Source: Orientallactaga sibirica
Lineage: Eukaryota > Chordata > Mammalia > Rodentia > Dipodidae
DNA length: 64,000 bases
Direction: 5' to 3'
NCBI GenBank assembly: GCA_036365145.1
Contig: JAEOAD010000026.1
Location: 1,302,001-1,366,000, forward strand
This document shows, one piece after another, positions 32,901 through 41,631 of the stretch (its first letter is position 1; every line of letters begins with the position of its first letter). Under the pieces are notes generated by a model. It made no database searches and was not told the DNA's origin. It was given only the letters and a program-made list of their open reading frames with translations. The position numbers were made by a program, and so were the translations under genes.

Positions 32901-35249
32901 GGCTGGAGGATGCACTGAGGGAGAACGAGGCAGACTCTTGCTTCATCTTCCTCGTGGGAACCAAGAAGGATCTTCTAGTGAGCACAGTGAAGCTGGGGAT
33001 ATGGTGGTGGTGCTGAGTGCCTTGGCAGAAGTGCCTGCCCTCTCAGCCCAAGTCTGAGGGGCAGTGGAGGCCATGGACATGCCTTGTATTGGACTTCAAA
33101 GACTGCAGGCTGCAGAGTTGACAGAGGGGCCTTGAGCTCCTGTGCTGTCCTCTAAGACGGGATGATTTGCCTGGGGACCACTGAGATGTGCCCTGGGCAA
33201 GCAGCATGCCTTTACTGAGCCCCCAAGTGGGGAGAAGGGTGGGGAGAGGGAGGCTGCTACCCAACCCTGGGGCTCCCCACTGAAAGGCTGGGAGACGGGG
33301 TCAGCCAGGGTTGCTTCTCCCAGTCAGGGGCGGCATGTGAGCAGGCAGAAGCACAGGCAGTGAACCTGGCCCATGAGATGCAGGCCGAGTACTGGTCGGT
33401 GTCAGCCAAGACGGGTAAGTCATGCATCCTGTATGCACTTATTAATGAGAGAGGAGAAGATGCGCAGACACAAAGAACAACCGGAAAACGGGGGCTCTGA
33501 GACGAAATGAAAGAACATGCCGGGGGCTGGAGAAATGGCTTAGTGGTTAAGGCATTGGCCTGTGAAGCCAAGGGACCCAGGTTCGATTCTCCAGGACCCA
33601 CATAAGCCAGATGCACAAGGGGCACATGCATCTGGAGTTTGTTTGCAGTGGCTGGAAGCCCTGGCATGCCCATTCTCTGTCTGTCTCTCCTCTACCTCTC
33701 TCTCTCTAGCTCTGCTTGCAAATAAATAAATAAAATTTAAAAAAAAAAAGAAAAAGAAAAAAAAAAAAGAAAGAACATGCCGGGGGGCGGGAGGGCGGGG
33801 AACTCGGAAATTGGACCCAGTAGTGCTTACCTCAGCTGAATGGAGACAGTGGACCTCTGATCAGGGAGTGGGTAAGAGCTGAGGGTGGAAACGCCACCTC
33901 CAGCCTCCCCCCGCAAATTCCTGGCAGTGCCCATACCTGGGGCCCTCTGCTGCTCTTACCCAACATCTAGTCCACCCAACAGCACCAGTTTATCAGAGAC
34001 CCAGCAGAGTCACTGGGATTGCACTGTGGACCAAGCAGAGCTGTTTCAGGTTGTTAAGGGCACAAGGGCGCTGTTCATGTTACGTTCTGGGGCCTTGCCC
34101 CCACCCTGATCGGACAGCTGCCTGGGTCAGTAGGAGGATGCACAAAGATTCCAGCGGCACGTGGACAGTTACAGAACAAGGGTCTGGCCTGAGCTCTGCT
34201 GCTCCTGGCGCCTGGCCCATCGCAGGAGCTCAGTAGCAACCTATCCGGAGCGAGGATGCTGGGGAATGAAGGCTCAGAGGTTTCAGGGCGTGGCCTGCAG
34301 GTAGCTGGGATAGGGATGGGGGGCAGAGCCAAGTGGGAAGCCAGGCTAATACCCACCCCCGCCTGGCATTAGGCGGCATGCCCCTTATGGGCAAGTGGGG
34401 CCGTGTCCTCACATGGCCATTGTGACTGTCACGAATACCCTACAAGGGGCTACAGCAGCCCGAGGATGGAACGCATCTGTGGACAGCTTGGGTCATGGCT
34501 GTCTTGTGGGCCCCCAGGAGAGAACGTGAAGGAATTCTTCAGCCGTGTCGCCGCCCTGGCCTTCGAGCAGTCGGTGCTGAAGGATCTGGAGAAAAGGCCC
34601 AGCGCCCGACTCCAGGTTGGCGACAGAGATGGAGGTCTGATCGGTGAGTGCAGGCGGGGGTCGGGCGGGGTGGGGGGCAGGCCGGAAGCCAGTCATCTGT
34701 AGCCACTGTCCGTAGCCTTGTTGTCCTCTTTGAACCTTCTTTCCTGGATTGTTACCTGGTCTCAAGCCTGTAGCCTCCCTGACCTAGGCAACTTGTTCTG
34801 AAAATGTCTTGCCAGCCGGGCGTGGTGGCGCACGCCTTTAATCCCAGCACTTGGGAGGCAGAGGTAGGAGGATCGCCATGAGTTCGAGGCCACCCTGAGA
34901 CTACATAGTTAATTCCAGGTCAGCCTGGACCAGAGTGAGACCCTACCTCGAAAAACGAAAAAAAAAAGAAAAGAAAAGAAAACGTCTTGGCCCTGGTTCA
35001 CCCATTCTGTGGCACAACCCAGAATGTCCCTCAGGTCTCTTGCCTGCACGAGGTCATCCAGGCCTTTAAGGACAGGCCCAGGGGACCAAGTTCAGTGCCC
35101 CAGCAATCAGGAGAAGGTAGCTCCTGCCCATTGTCGGCTGCAGAATGCCAGCTTGATGCCATTTTGCCTTTGTCACCCTTACAGAGATGGAGAGACATTC
35201 ACCCTCGGCCCACGAGAGCAAGAGGCCCCCCGGCCTGGGCTGCTGTTAG
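22674..35249 (+). CDS. RAB36: RAB36, member RAS oncogene family (ten coding exons)
   Basis: Joining 22674-22742, 24683-24774, 26027-26092, 27792-27893, 29751-29815, 31756-31807, 32896-32977, 33324-33414, 34518-34643 and 35185-35249 gives 810 nt with no internal stop: 269 residues, against about 267 for the matching human isoform. It is a Rab GTPase of the RAB34/RAB36 pair, acting at the Golgi and on late-endosome/lysosome and melanosome positioning. Visible motifs are the P-loop GDLYVGKTS (64-72), switch I YKATIGVDF (86-94), WDTAGQEKF (111-119), GTKKD (170-174, the RAB34/36 form of NKxD), SAKTG (203-207) and a terminal Cys-Cys (268-269) for geranylgeranylation. The start MRSSLTSLGPPVSRDRV matches the family; upstream frames are closed. 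One intron is GC-AG. Confidence 0.96.
22743..24682 (+). other. RAB36 intron 2
   Basis: GT-AG. Diverged B1 (-) 22790-22945; unique 22950-23270; ID (+) 23272-23338; long-variant B2-like (-) 23340-23548; unique 23550-23995; long-variant B2-like (-) 24000-24220; B2-like (-) 24235-24432; unique 24433-24680 with a short (CTGT)n before the acceptor. Confidence 0.7.
24683..24774 (+). CDS. RAB36: RAB36 coding exon 2
   Basis: 92 nt, phase 0 to phase 2. It encodes residues 24-53, WYTPDACLQLKDYFHAQVST followed by ACQRRNTGTV, and the first two bases of Gly54. This is the segment N-terminal to the G domain shared with RAB34 (the CQ..RTGTVG pattern). Splice sites are TTTGTAG and GTGAGC. Confidence 0.95.
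24775..26026 (+). other. RAB36 intron 3
   Basis: GT-AG. Diverged B1 (-) 24905-25022; unique 25023-25420; partial long-variant B2-like (+) 25423-25528; unique 25529-25905; a 2 x 55-bp tandem duplication 25906-26015 immediately before the acceptor. Confidence 0.7.
25906..26015 (+). repeat. 55-bp tandem duplication at the RAB36 acceptor
   Basis: Unit A at 25906-25960 and unit B at 25961-26015 share ACTCTCTAAACCATCCC and AGCTGATACAGAC, with about five differences. Unit B ends 11 bases before the acceptor AG, so it must hold the branch point and part of the pyrimidine tract. Unit A may carry a spare branch-point region. Confidence 0.85.
26027..26092 (+). CDS. RAB36: RAB36 coding exon 3 (P-loop)
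   Basis: 66 nt, phase 2 to phase 2. It encodes residues 55-75, LTLSKVVVVGDLYVGKTSLI then H, and two bases of Arg76. It contains the first beta strand and the GxxxxGKT/S nucleotide-binding loop. Donor GTAAAT. Confidence 0.97.
26093..27791 (+). other. RAB36 intron 4
   Basis: GT-AG. Unique 26093-26455; long-variant B2-like (-) 26458-26685; diverged B1+ID composite (-) 26700-26905; B2-like (-) 26910-27135; B1 (-) 27205-27350; (TG)n 27451-27477 with a B1 scrap; B1 (-) 27600-27742. Confidence 0.72.
27792..27893 (+). CDS. RAB36: RAB36 coding exon 4 (switch I)
   Basis: 102 nt, phase 2 to phase 2. It encodes residues 77-109, FCKNVFDRDYKATIGVDFEI and then ERFEIAGIPYSLQ, plus two bases of Ile110. Thr89 is the Mg2+-coordinating switch I threonine. 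Acceptor CCCACAG, donor GTAAGC. Confidence 0.97.
27894..29750 (+). other. RAB36 intron 5, SINE-free
   Basis: GT-AG, 1.86 kb with no recognisable SINE, unusual against about 2-3 SINEs per kilobase elsewhere. Several C-rich frames stay open for 60-166 codons, but I recognise no protein and see no convincing exon. Confidence 0.6.
29751..29815 (+). CDS. RAB36: RAB36 coding exon 5 (switch II)
   Basis: 65 nt, phase 2 to phase 1. It encodes residues 111-131, WDTAGQEKFKCIASAYYRGA then Q. The catalytic glutamine Gln116 is present. Acceptor CCGCACAG, donor GTGAGG. Confidence 0.97.
29816..31755 (+). other. RAB36 intron 6
   Basis: GT-AG. Unique 29816-30265; B2-like (+) 30268-30460; long-variant B2-like (-) 30470-30738, which carries an internal 17-bp duplication around 30650-30683; unique 30740-31755. 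The two SINEs form an inverted pair. Confidence 0.7.
31756..31807 (+). CDS. RAB36: RAB36 coding exon 6 (GC donor)
   Basis: 52 nt, phase 1 to phase 2. It encodes residues 133-148, IITAFDLSDVQTLEHT, and two bases of Arg149. The donor is AG|GCAAGT at 31807|31808, a GC rather than GT intron start. The GT four bases further on would break the frame into the next exon, so GC is required. Confidence 0.93.
31808..32895 (+). other. RAB36 intron 7, GC-AG type
   Basis: Starts GCAAGT and ends TTCCAG. It holds B1 (+) 32031-32190 with a short (CA)n and B1 (-) 32215-32380, an inverted pair about 25 bases apart. Unique elsewhere. Confidence 0.85.
32896..32977 (+). CDS. RAB36: RAB36 coding exon 7 (G4 motif)
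   Basis: 82 nt, phase 2 to phase 0. It encodes residues 150-176, QWLEDALRENEADSCFIFLV and then GTKKDLL. TKKD replaces the usual NKxD guanine-specificity motif, as RAB34 has SKKD. Donor GTGAGC. Confidence 0.97.
33324..33414 (+). CDS. RAB36: RAB36 coding exon 8 (G5 motif)
   Basis: 91 nt, phase 0 to phase 1. It encodes residues 177-206, SGAACEQAEAQAVNLAHEMQ and then AEYWSVSAKT, plus one base of Gly207. It contains the SAK G5 loop. Acceptor TTCTCCCAG, donor GTAAGT. Confidence 0.97.
33415..34517 (+). other. RAB36 intron 9 (between coding exons 8 and 9)
   Basis: GT-AG. One B2-like (+) at 33525-33745 with an A-rich tail to 33770; otherwise unique. Confidence 0.7.
34518..34643 (+). CDS. RAB36: RAB36 coding exon 9
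   Basis: 126 nt, phase 1 to phase 1. It completes Gly207 and encodes residues 208-248, from ENVKEFFSRVAALAFEQSVL through KRPSARLQVGD to GGLI, the last helix of the G domain and the start of the hypervariable tail. Acceptor CCCCCAG, donor GTGAGT. Confidence 0.97.
34644..35184 (+). other. RAB36 last intron
   Basis: GT-AG. One B1 (+) at 34815-34965 with an (AAAAG)n-like tail; otherwise unique. Confidence 0.7.
35185..35249 (+). CDS. RAB36: RAB36 last coding exon
   Basis: Acceptor CCTTACAG. It encodes residues 250-269, MERHSPSAHESKRPPGLGCC, then TAG at 35247-35249. The ESKRP..LGCC ending matches human RAB36, and the Cys-Cys is the double geranylgeranylation site. Confidence 0.95.
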
Positions 35250-36602
35250 CTGAGGCCAGGATCAGCAGCGTCTACTCTGTGCACATGAGGTGACCTGGAG
35301 CCCAAGCTCTGCAGTGTGTCTGCCTGTGAGCTGGGAGGACCTGTGTCCCTGGGAATCAGCCACTTCTCTTTGTCAGGTCAGGGCCACTGCCTGGCTGGTT
35401 AGAGGACCTTGGGTGGTAAGCCCCATCCAGGGGGTCGTTACATTACACTGTGACCTCAAGGACAGCAAACTCAGGACACGCCGGGTCTGGCCCACACCCC
35501 TCACCATGACCTTGCCTGCCAATCCCAGATGTGGCCTCACTTCAGAGTTCCAGGCAAGCAGGGCGGTTCTGAACGATCACAGGGAAGAAACCCACCCTGT
35601 CCTCTCCCCTGGAGATGAGTTCTATCTTGTCGACAGGACATGCCAGTCTAGGCCTTGGAGTTCCAGACCTAACTATCCACTGGTCCCCTGCCACACACCA
35701 CACCTGCAGAACCCCTGGGCAGGCCTATTGTCAAGGACAATGAATGAGGAAATCACTTGGGTCCCTTCTGACCAAACCCTTCCCCAGCTCCTGAGAGTCC
35801 CATGGTCCTTCCTGCTGCCTGCGGACAAGGACTCACCTGAAGGTTTATTGTCCCGCTAGGCTGAGAGATAAAGATTCCAGGGCACCGTCGGACAACTTGT
35901 GTCATGCCCCCCCCTCCCCCGAGCCTGCCCTGTTCTGTCATGAGTGCCCACGCTCACCGCCCTCTTGTGTGTTTCTCCCACCGGCCTGCAGATGTCTCTC
36001 AGGACTGTTGTAATGATGTCCACACATCTCTGGAGTACTTGAGGCTGCCAGAGTCCAGCAGCATGCCCAACCCTACCACTTCCTCTGGTGCATCATGTGC
36101 TACCTACCTCCTGAGCTCTGCCCGAGTCCATCTCCTTGCCCCTCACATGGCTCCCACATAGGGTGTCCCCTGACCTTTCCTCACTGCTAGTAACCGCCCC
36201 AGCCACCCCACACTCCTGTAGCCCTGGGTCTGTAGCCGTTCATCCCTGACATCCTGCCATAGATGGGTACAGCATCACAGCTGGGGGGGGGGGGTGGTTG
36301 TTTATTGAGGCTGAGTCTCATGTCACCCAGGCGAGCCACCTAGAACTCTATATGTAGCAGAGGATGACCTTGAACTCCTGAACCTCCTGCCTCTACCTTC
36401 CAAATGCTGGGGTTACAGGCGTACACCACTGTGCCCAGCTTCACCTGCTCCTTGCAGATGGTGGGCATTTTGCAGGCAGCCATGCAAGTGCCTAGGTACC
36501 ACACGTCCTCAGCGCTCATCAGTTCAGCAGTAGCCAGGCATCAGGGAAGAAATCTGACACATTTTTCTGTTCAATAGCCTTACCTACATTTTAAGCATTT
36601 TT

Positions 36603-36633
<31 letters not shown>

Positions 36634-36781
36634 TTTTTTTGGTTTTGTGAGGTAGGGTCTCACTCTGGTCCAGGCTGACCTGGAATTAACTAGGTAGTCT
36701 CAGGGTGGCCTCGAACTCTTGGCAATCCTCCTACCTCTGCCTCCCAAGTGCTGGGATTAAAGGCGTGCGCCACCATGCCCA

Positions 36782-36821
<40 letters not shown>

Positions 36822-37950
36822 GAAGGTTCTCACTCTAGCCCAGGCTGACCTGGAATTCACTATGTAGTCTCAGGCTGGCCTCAAACTCACAGCAATCCTC
36901 CTACCTCTGCCTCTCTAGTGCTGGGATTAAAGGCACGTGCCACCACGCCAGGCTTCTCTTTTGAATAGGGCAAGGTCACCTTAGGTACACCAAATCAGCC
37001 TCAAATTTGCAATGGTCCTGCTGCCTCTGCCTTCTAAGTGCTGAGAGTACAGGAGAAAGCTACCACATCTGACCATATGAAATAACTTTAAAGGAATTCA
37101 GTATTTAGTGTAAAACCAAACTAGACCCGGTAGATCGTATAAAATACAGAGTGGAAGCTTGCCTCGAATCAGTGAGTTTATTGCTCTCAAAGTAAGTCCA
37201 GAGTTAACAATTGGTAAAATTCCTTCTGTGCTGTGCCCCCCAAAGTGAAAACCTCTGTGTTTGTTGACTTTTTTCTCCAAAGTGCCCTTGCACCAGGCAC
37301 ACCTCCTGGCAGGCTGCCCGCCCGGTGGCCTGCCGTGAGAGCTCCCAGGGGGAGCATTTGAACCCCCCATTTCTTTTTTTGTTTTTGGTTTTTCGAGGTA
37401 GGGTCTCACTCTGGCCCAGGCTGACCTGGAATTAACTATGTAGTCTCAGGGTGGCCTTGAACTCACGGCAATCCTCCTACCTCTGCCTCCCAAGTGCTGG
37501 GATTAAAGGCGTGCGCCACCATGCCCGGCTTTGAACCTCCCATTTCTTGAGCAGCTGCCTAATTTCCCTTGGTGTGGATGGACGGGAATTCATTTGATCT
37601 GCTGGTCACGTAGAGTGTGCATTGCGCCGCACACGCAGCATTCCCGCAAGGGTCTTCCTGGGCTCTTCTCCACACCGAAGCCCTCGCCTGGTCCACTCCA
37701 TGCAGCTGCTTGGGGACAGACTACATTGTTGGTGCGTGAGGATGGCCTGGGTGCCCGGCTCACAGGGTGCAAGTGCCCAGCCATGGTGACCTGGCTTCCT
37801 CCCCTTGTTCCTTCAGGCCCCAGGATAGTGGGGTGGGAGCGACACGATGTCCTCCTGTCATGAGCTCATGAGCTAGAAGCGCATTATTTTGTTTACGACC
37901 AATGCCTCCATAAATTGTCCTTTATTAAACTTTTCTTGTCGCCCACCGTG
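35250..37950 (+). other. RAB36: RAB36 3' UTR and flank
   Basis: No AATAAA follows the stop for more than 2.6 kb. The first reasonable poly(A) signal is ATTAAA at 37924-37929, followed by GT-rich sequence near 37955, so the 3' UTR may be long. It would contain diverged B1 (-) 36300-36445, B1 (-) 36630-36785, B1 (-) 36810-36955, a 7SL-like scrap 36960-37075 and B1 (-) 37376-37530. The alternative is that a non-canonical signal nearer the stop is used and the rest is intergenic. Confidence 0.4.
37924..37929 (+). terminator. Candidate RAB36 poly(A) signal ATTAAA
   Basis: ATTAAA in an AT-rich patch, with GTGGTGTG about 30 bases downstream. It is the best-formed signal between the RAB36 stop and the L1 at 40.6 kb. 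Position is the only other support. Confidence 0.35.
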
Positions 37951-38149
37951 GTGTGCCAGCTGGTTTCTGCGGGTCCTGACTGTACTAGCCTCTCCCGCTT
38001 CAGAATTTGACCTGAATGAAGTTTGCTAGGGAGAAACCAAAGGACCTCAGGTGTTTTCTCTGCCAGTTAACAGTGTCGCCTTAGTGTGTCTGTGAGCTTC
38101 AGCCCCACACCACAGACCAGGTCAGTCATCAGTAAGCGAAGTTTCTTTT

Positions 38150-39480
38150 TCTTTTTTTTAAATTAATTAATTTATTTATTTGCAAGCAGAAAGATAGAGA
38201 GAAGAGAGACACAGAAAGAATGGGCACACCAGGCCCTGTAGACACTGCAAACTCCAGATGCATGTGCCCCTTGTACATCTGGTTTACGTGGGTCCTGGGG
38301 AATCGAACCTGGGTCCTTTGGCTTCACAGGTAAATGCTTTAACCGCTAAGCCATCTCTCCAGCCCAGTTTATTTTTCTTAAGGTTCAGTGGCTTGAAGTC
38401 CAAGAGCAAGGGGCTGGATCTGACGAGGGCTTCATGCCATACCCTAATGTGACTTATGAACAAGGTGCCATGTATCAGACTTGGCGTCCCAAGTTTGCTT
38501 TTGAAAATTTATTTATTTGAGAGAAAAAGAGAGCGATAGAAGCAGACAGCCAGACCGGCATGGTGGTGCACACGCCTTTAATCCCAGCACTTGGGAGGCA
38601 GAGGTAGGAGGATCACTGTGCATTCAAGACCACCCTGAGACCACATAGTGAATTCCAGGTCAGCCTGAGCTAGAGTGAGACCCTACCTCAGAAAACCAAA
38701 AAAAAAAAAAAAAAAAGAATAAGAATGGGGGCTGGAGAGATGGCTTAATGGTTAAAGCATTTGCCTGAAAAGCCAAAGGACTCAAGTTCAATTCCCCAGG
38801 ACCCATGTAAGCCAGATGCACAAGATGGTACATTTGTCTGGAGTTTGTTTTGTTTTCAGTGGCTAAAGGCCCCAGTGTGCCCATTCTGTCTCTCTCTCTC
38901 TCTTGAATAAAATATATAAAGTTTAAAAAGAAAAGAAAAAAAAATAAAACAAAGAAAGAAGCAGAGTAAGTGTGGGCACACTAGGGTCTCTAGTCATTGC
39001 AAACAAACTCCAGATACTTGTGCTATTTTGTGCATCTGCCCTTATGTGGGTACTGAGGAATTGAACTCAGGCTGGCAGGCTTTCCAAGCAAGCACCTTTA
39101 CCTGATTAGCCAGCTCTCCAACCCCCTCCAGTTTGCTGGGGTTTTTTTTTTTTTTTTTTTTTTGCTTTTTTGCTTTTTTGTTCTTATTGTTGTTGAGGTA
39201 GGGTCTCGCTCTAGCCCAGGCTGACCTGGAATTCACTATGTAGTGTCAGGGTGGCCTCAAACTCACAGTGATCCTCCTACCTTTGGGATTAAAGACGTGT
39301 GCCACCATGTCTGGCTCCAGTTTGCTTTTGGTTGTTGGTGTTTTCGAGGTATGGTCTCACTCTGGCTCAGGCTGATCTGGAATTAACTATGTAGTCTCAG
39401 GGTGGCCTTGAACTCACAGCAATCCTCCTACCTCTGCCTCCCGAGTGCTGGGATTAAAGGCGTGCACCACCATGCCCAGC
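38150..39480. repeat. SINE cluster, RAB36-BCR intergenic
   Basis: Contents: B2-like (-) 38150-38368; a possible MaLR scrap 38375-38450; a B2-like (-) split into 38505-38547 and 38940-39125 by B1 (+) 38548-38715 and B2-like (+) 38728-38925; B1 (-) 39190-39317, lacking the GTGCTGG segment; B1 (-) 39340-39480. Confidence 0.75.
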
Positions 39481-39594
39481 AAGTTTTCTTTTTAACAAAC
39501 CAGTCATGATAAATGCCCGTGTATTTGTGGTCAATTAGTTGTAAGTATCATTGCACTCGGACCAACTGTCGGTGTATCTGGAAGGCCTAAACAC

Positions 39595-39682
39595 CCCCTT
39601 CTGCTAGGCCTGTCTCCCAACACTATTCCATTAGGAATTGGACTTCCACATGAGTTCTGGAGGGGACATTCAGACCATAGTA
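39595..39682 (-). mobile_element. MaLR-type LTR fragment
   Basis: On the minus strand the order of GTCCCCTCCAGAACTCATGT and the following AATTCCTAAT, then a GGGAG block, is that of the 5' end of MST/MLT1-class MaLR LTRs. Only about 85 bases remain. Confidence 0.45.
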
Positions 39683-39686
39683 AGTG

Positions 39687-40574
39687 GGCTGGAGTGTGGC
39701 TTGGTGTGCTTGCCCAGCACACACAAGTTCCTGGGTTCCATCCTCAGCCCCAAAGAGCGAACCTGCGCAAGCCACGTCACTTCGGTTTAGTTCTGCTGCT
39801 CCCTCTGATGCAGAGGCATTCGTTCTCTTCTGAGGCCCAGGCAGTCTGTGGGTGTGTCCTATAGGCCCCAGGGAGCGACCCCTTTCACAGCCACAGCACA
39901 GGGAGTGACCGAGTTCAAGTGCTTCGGAAACAGCTCCTCTCGGGTTCCCTGTTCTCTGTCCGTCCACTCGTCTACCTGTCCCTTCTGCTGAAGACATCTT
40001 CCTGTCCCTGTCTGGCAGATGAGACAGAGTGCCGAAAAAGCAGCTTCCCCTCCTCTTCCTCTGCCCCTCCTGCCCCACTCGAGCTTGGAGGCCGGTCCCA
40101 GGAGAATCGGGATGCAGGGACCTTCCCCTTGGCTCTCACACATACGCTTCTAGGCATGCGTTCCCAGTGCTCCGCCACCCAAGGTTGTGACCCTCAAAAG
40201 GGATTTACTTGCATGGCCCAATTCCTCAAGGTCGCTGGCCAAAAGGTCCTCCATGATATCCTCTTCCCTGTGTCCCACAGTGTAGGACAATCCTTCAGCA
40301 GCGTCGATGAAGTCCCCGCAGTGTCCAGAGCAGGTGACTCATGCTCAGCCACCCTCGCTCCTGTGCCCTGGATGCCTGTCCCATCCATGCCCATGTGGCC
40401 ATGCGGTGGGTCTCTGCAACAAAGGGAAAACCTCAGGGATTTGTCCGCGTCAAAGGATAGCCTGGGGGTGGGAACCGCTCCTGGAGGAACCCCACTTTCT
40501 AGGGAAAGAATGAAGCCAAGAGACCCATGGTCACCTAACATCCGGAGAGCTGAACATAGAGGTAGACAGGGCAT
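39687..40574. other. ID SINE, then unique intergenic sequence
   Basis: A diverged ID (+) lies at 39687-39757. From 39760 to about 40575 I see no repeat. A plus-strand frame from 39919 to 40581 stays open for 220 codons; its composition is Ser/Pro-rich and I recognise no family. Confidence 0.45.
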
Positions 40575-41437
40575 TGATTAAGTTCATATAGTCCCAGAAC
40601 CAACTGCTCCATAATTGGCCTGAAGGCCCTCTCTACGGGAGGGAATACATACCCGGTACTGAAAAACCTGAGCAAAAGTCTATGGCAGGGGAGGTCATGA
40701 GCCTTAGGGGTATAAAGCCTGCTCTTGTCTGACTAAATGTATATATTATTCCCACCAAGCTGCCCTGAAAGAACTACACTTAATGTTCATATTCACATAT
40801 ATTTTTTTGTTTGTTTGTTTGTTTTGCAAGGTAGGGTCTCACTCTGGTCCAGGCTGACCTGGAATTAACTATGTAGTCTCAGGGTGGCCTCGAACTCTCC
40901 GCGATCCTCCTACCTCTGCCTCCCAAGTGCTGGGATTAAAGGTGTGCACCACCACGCCCGGCTCCATATTCATATATTAATGCTACTCTCACTTCTGGTT
41001 AGAGAAGCTTCTCTTTTCAGATGGCGATGACCACTGGGATGACCCAAAAGGCAACATAGTGCTGAGAACAAGGGATGGAGAAGTGCCCAGCACTGAAACA
41101 CCTCTGTCCCACCCTCCAAGGCTCAGGGACCATTGTGGAAGAGGGGGCGGATAGAATGGAAGAGCCAAAGGAAGGGTACGACTCCTTACAATGCAACTGC
41201 CCAGACAGAAACTGGCCTCGATATCCATGACCTTGCAGTGCCTAGCAATACCTTTGCAAGACCCTCATAATAGAAGAAAAAGGTGATGACATCAAATTAA
41301 GAGAGACTAATGGACAGAGGGAAGGGACATGATGGAGATTGGAGTTTTAAAGGGGTATGGGGGCAGGGGAGGGAAATATCATGCACTTTTTGTATGTAAG
41401 TATAGAAGTTGTCAATAAAAAAAATTTAAATTAAAAA
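40575..41437 (+). mobile_element. 5'-truncated LINE-1, 3' end only
   Basis: The sequence reads like a rodent L1 3' UTR: a GAGGTCATGAG block, CAACATAGTGCTGAGAACAA, AGTGCCCAGCACTGAA, and a terminal AATAAA with an A-rich tail at 41417-41437. A B1 (-) element (40805-40963) interrupts it. No ORF2 sequence was recognised. The left boundary is approximate. Confidence 0.7.
40805..40963 (-). mobile_element. B1 SINE inserted in the L1 3' UTR
   Basis: Complete minus-strand B1 with a (GTTT)n tail. The flanking CATATTCA(C)ATAT motif at 40788-40801 and 40964-40979 looks like the target duplication. Confidence 0.75.
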
Positions 41438-41446
41438 AGAAAAGTT

Positions 41447-41589
41447 CACTGGGCGTGGTGGTGCACGCCTTTAATCCCAGCACTCGGGAGGCAGAGGTAG
41501 GAGGGTCGCCATGAGTTCGAGGTCACCCTGAGACTACATAGTGAATTCCAGGTCAGCCTGGACCAGAGTGAGACCCTACCTCAAAAAAC

Positions 41590-41631
<42 letters not shown>

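Noticed and set aside
35290..35859. 189-codon plus frame after the RAB36 stop
   Set aside because: Lies in the probable 3' UTR, with no homology recognised and no splice or start support.
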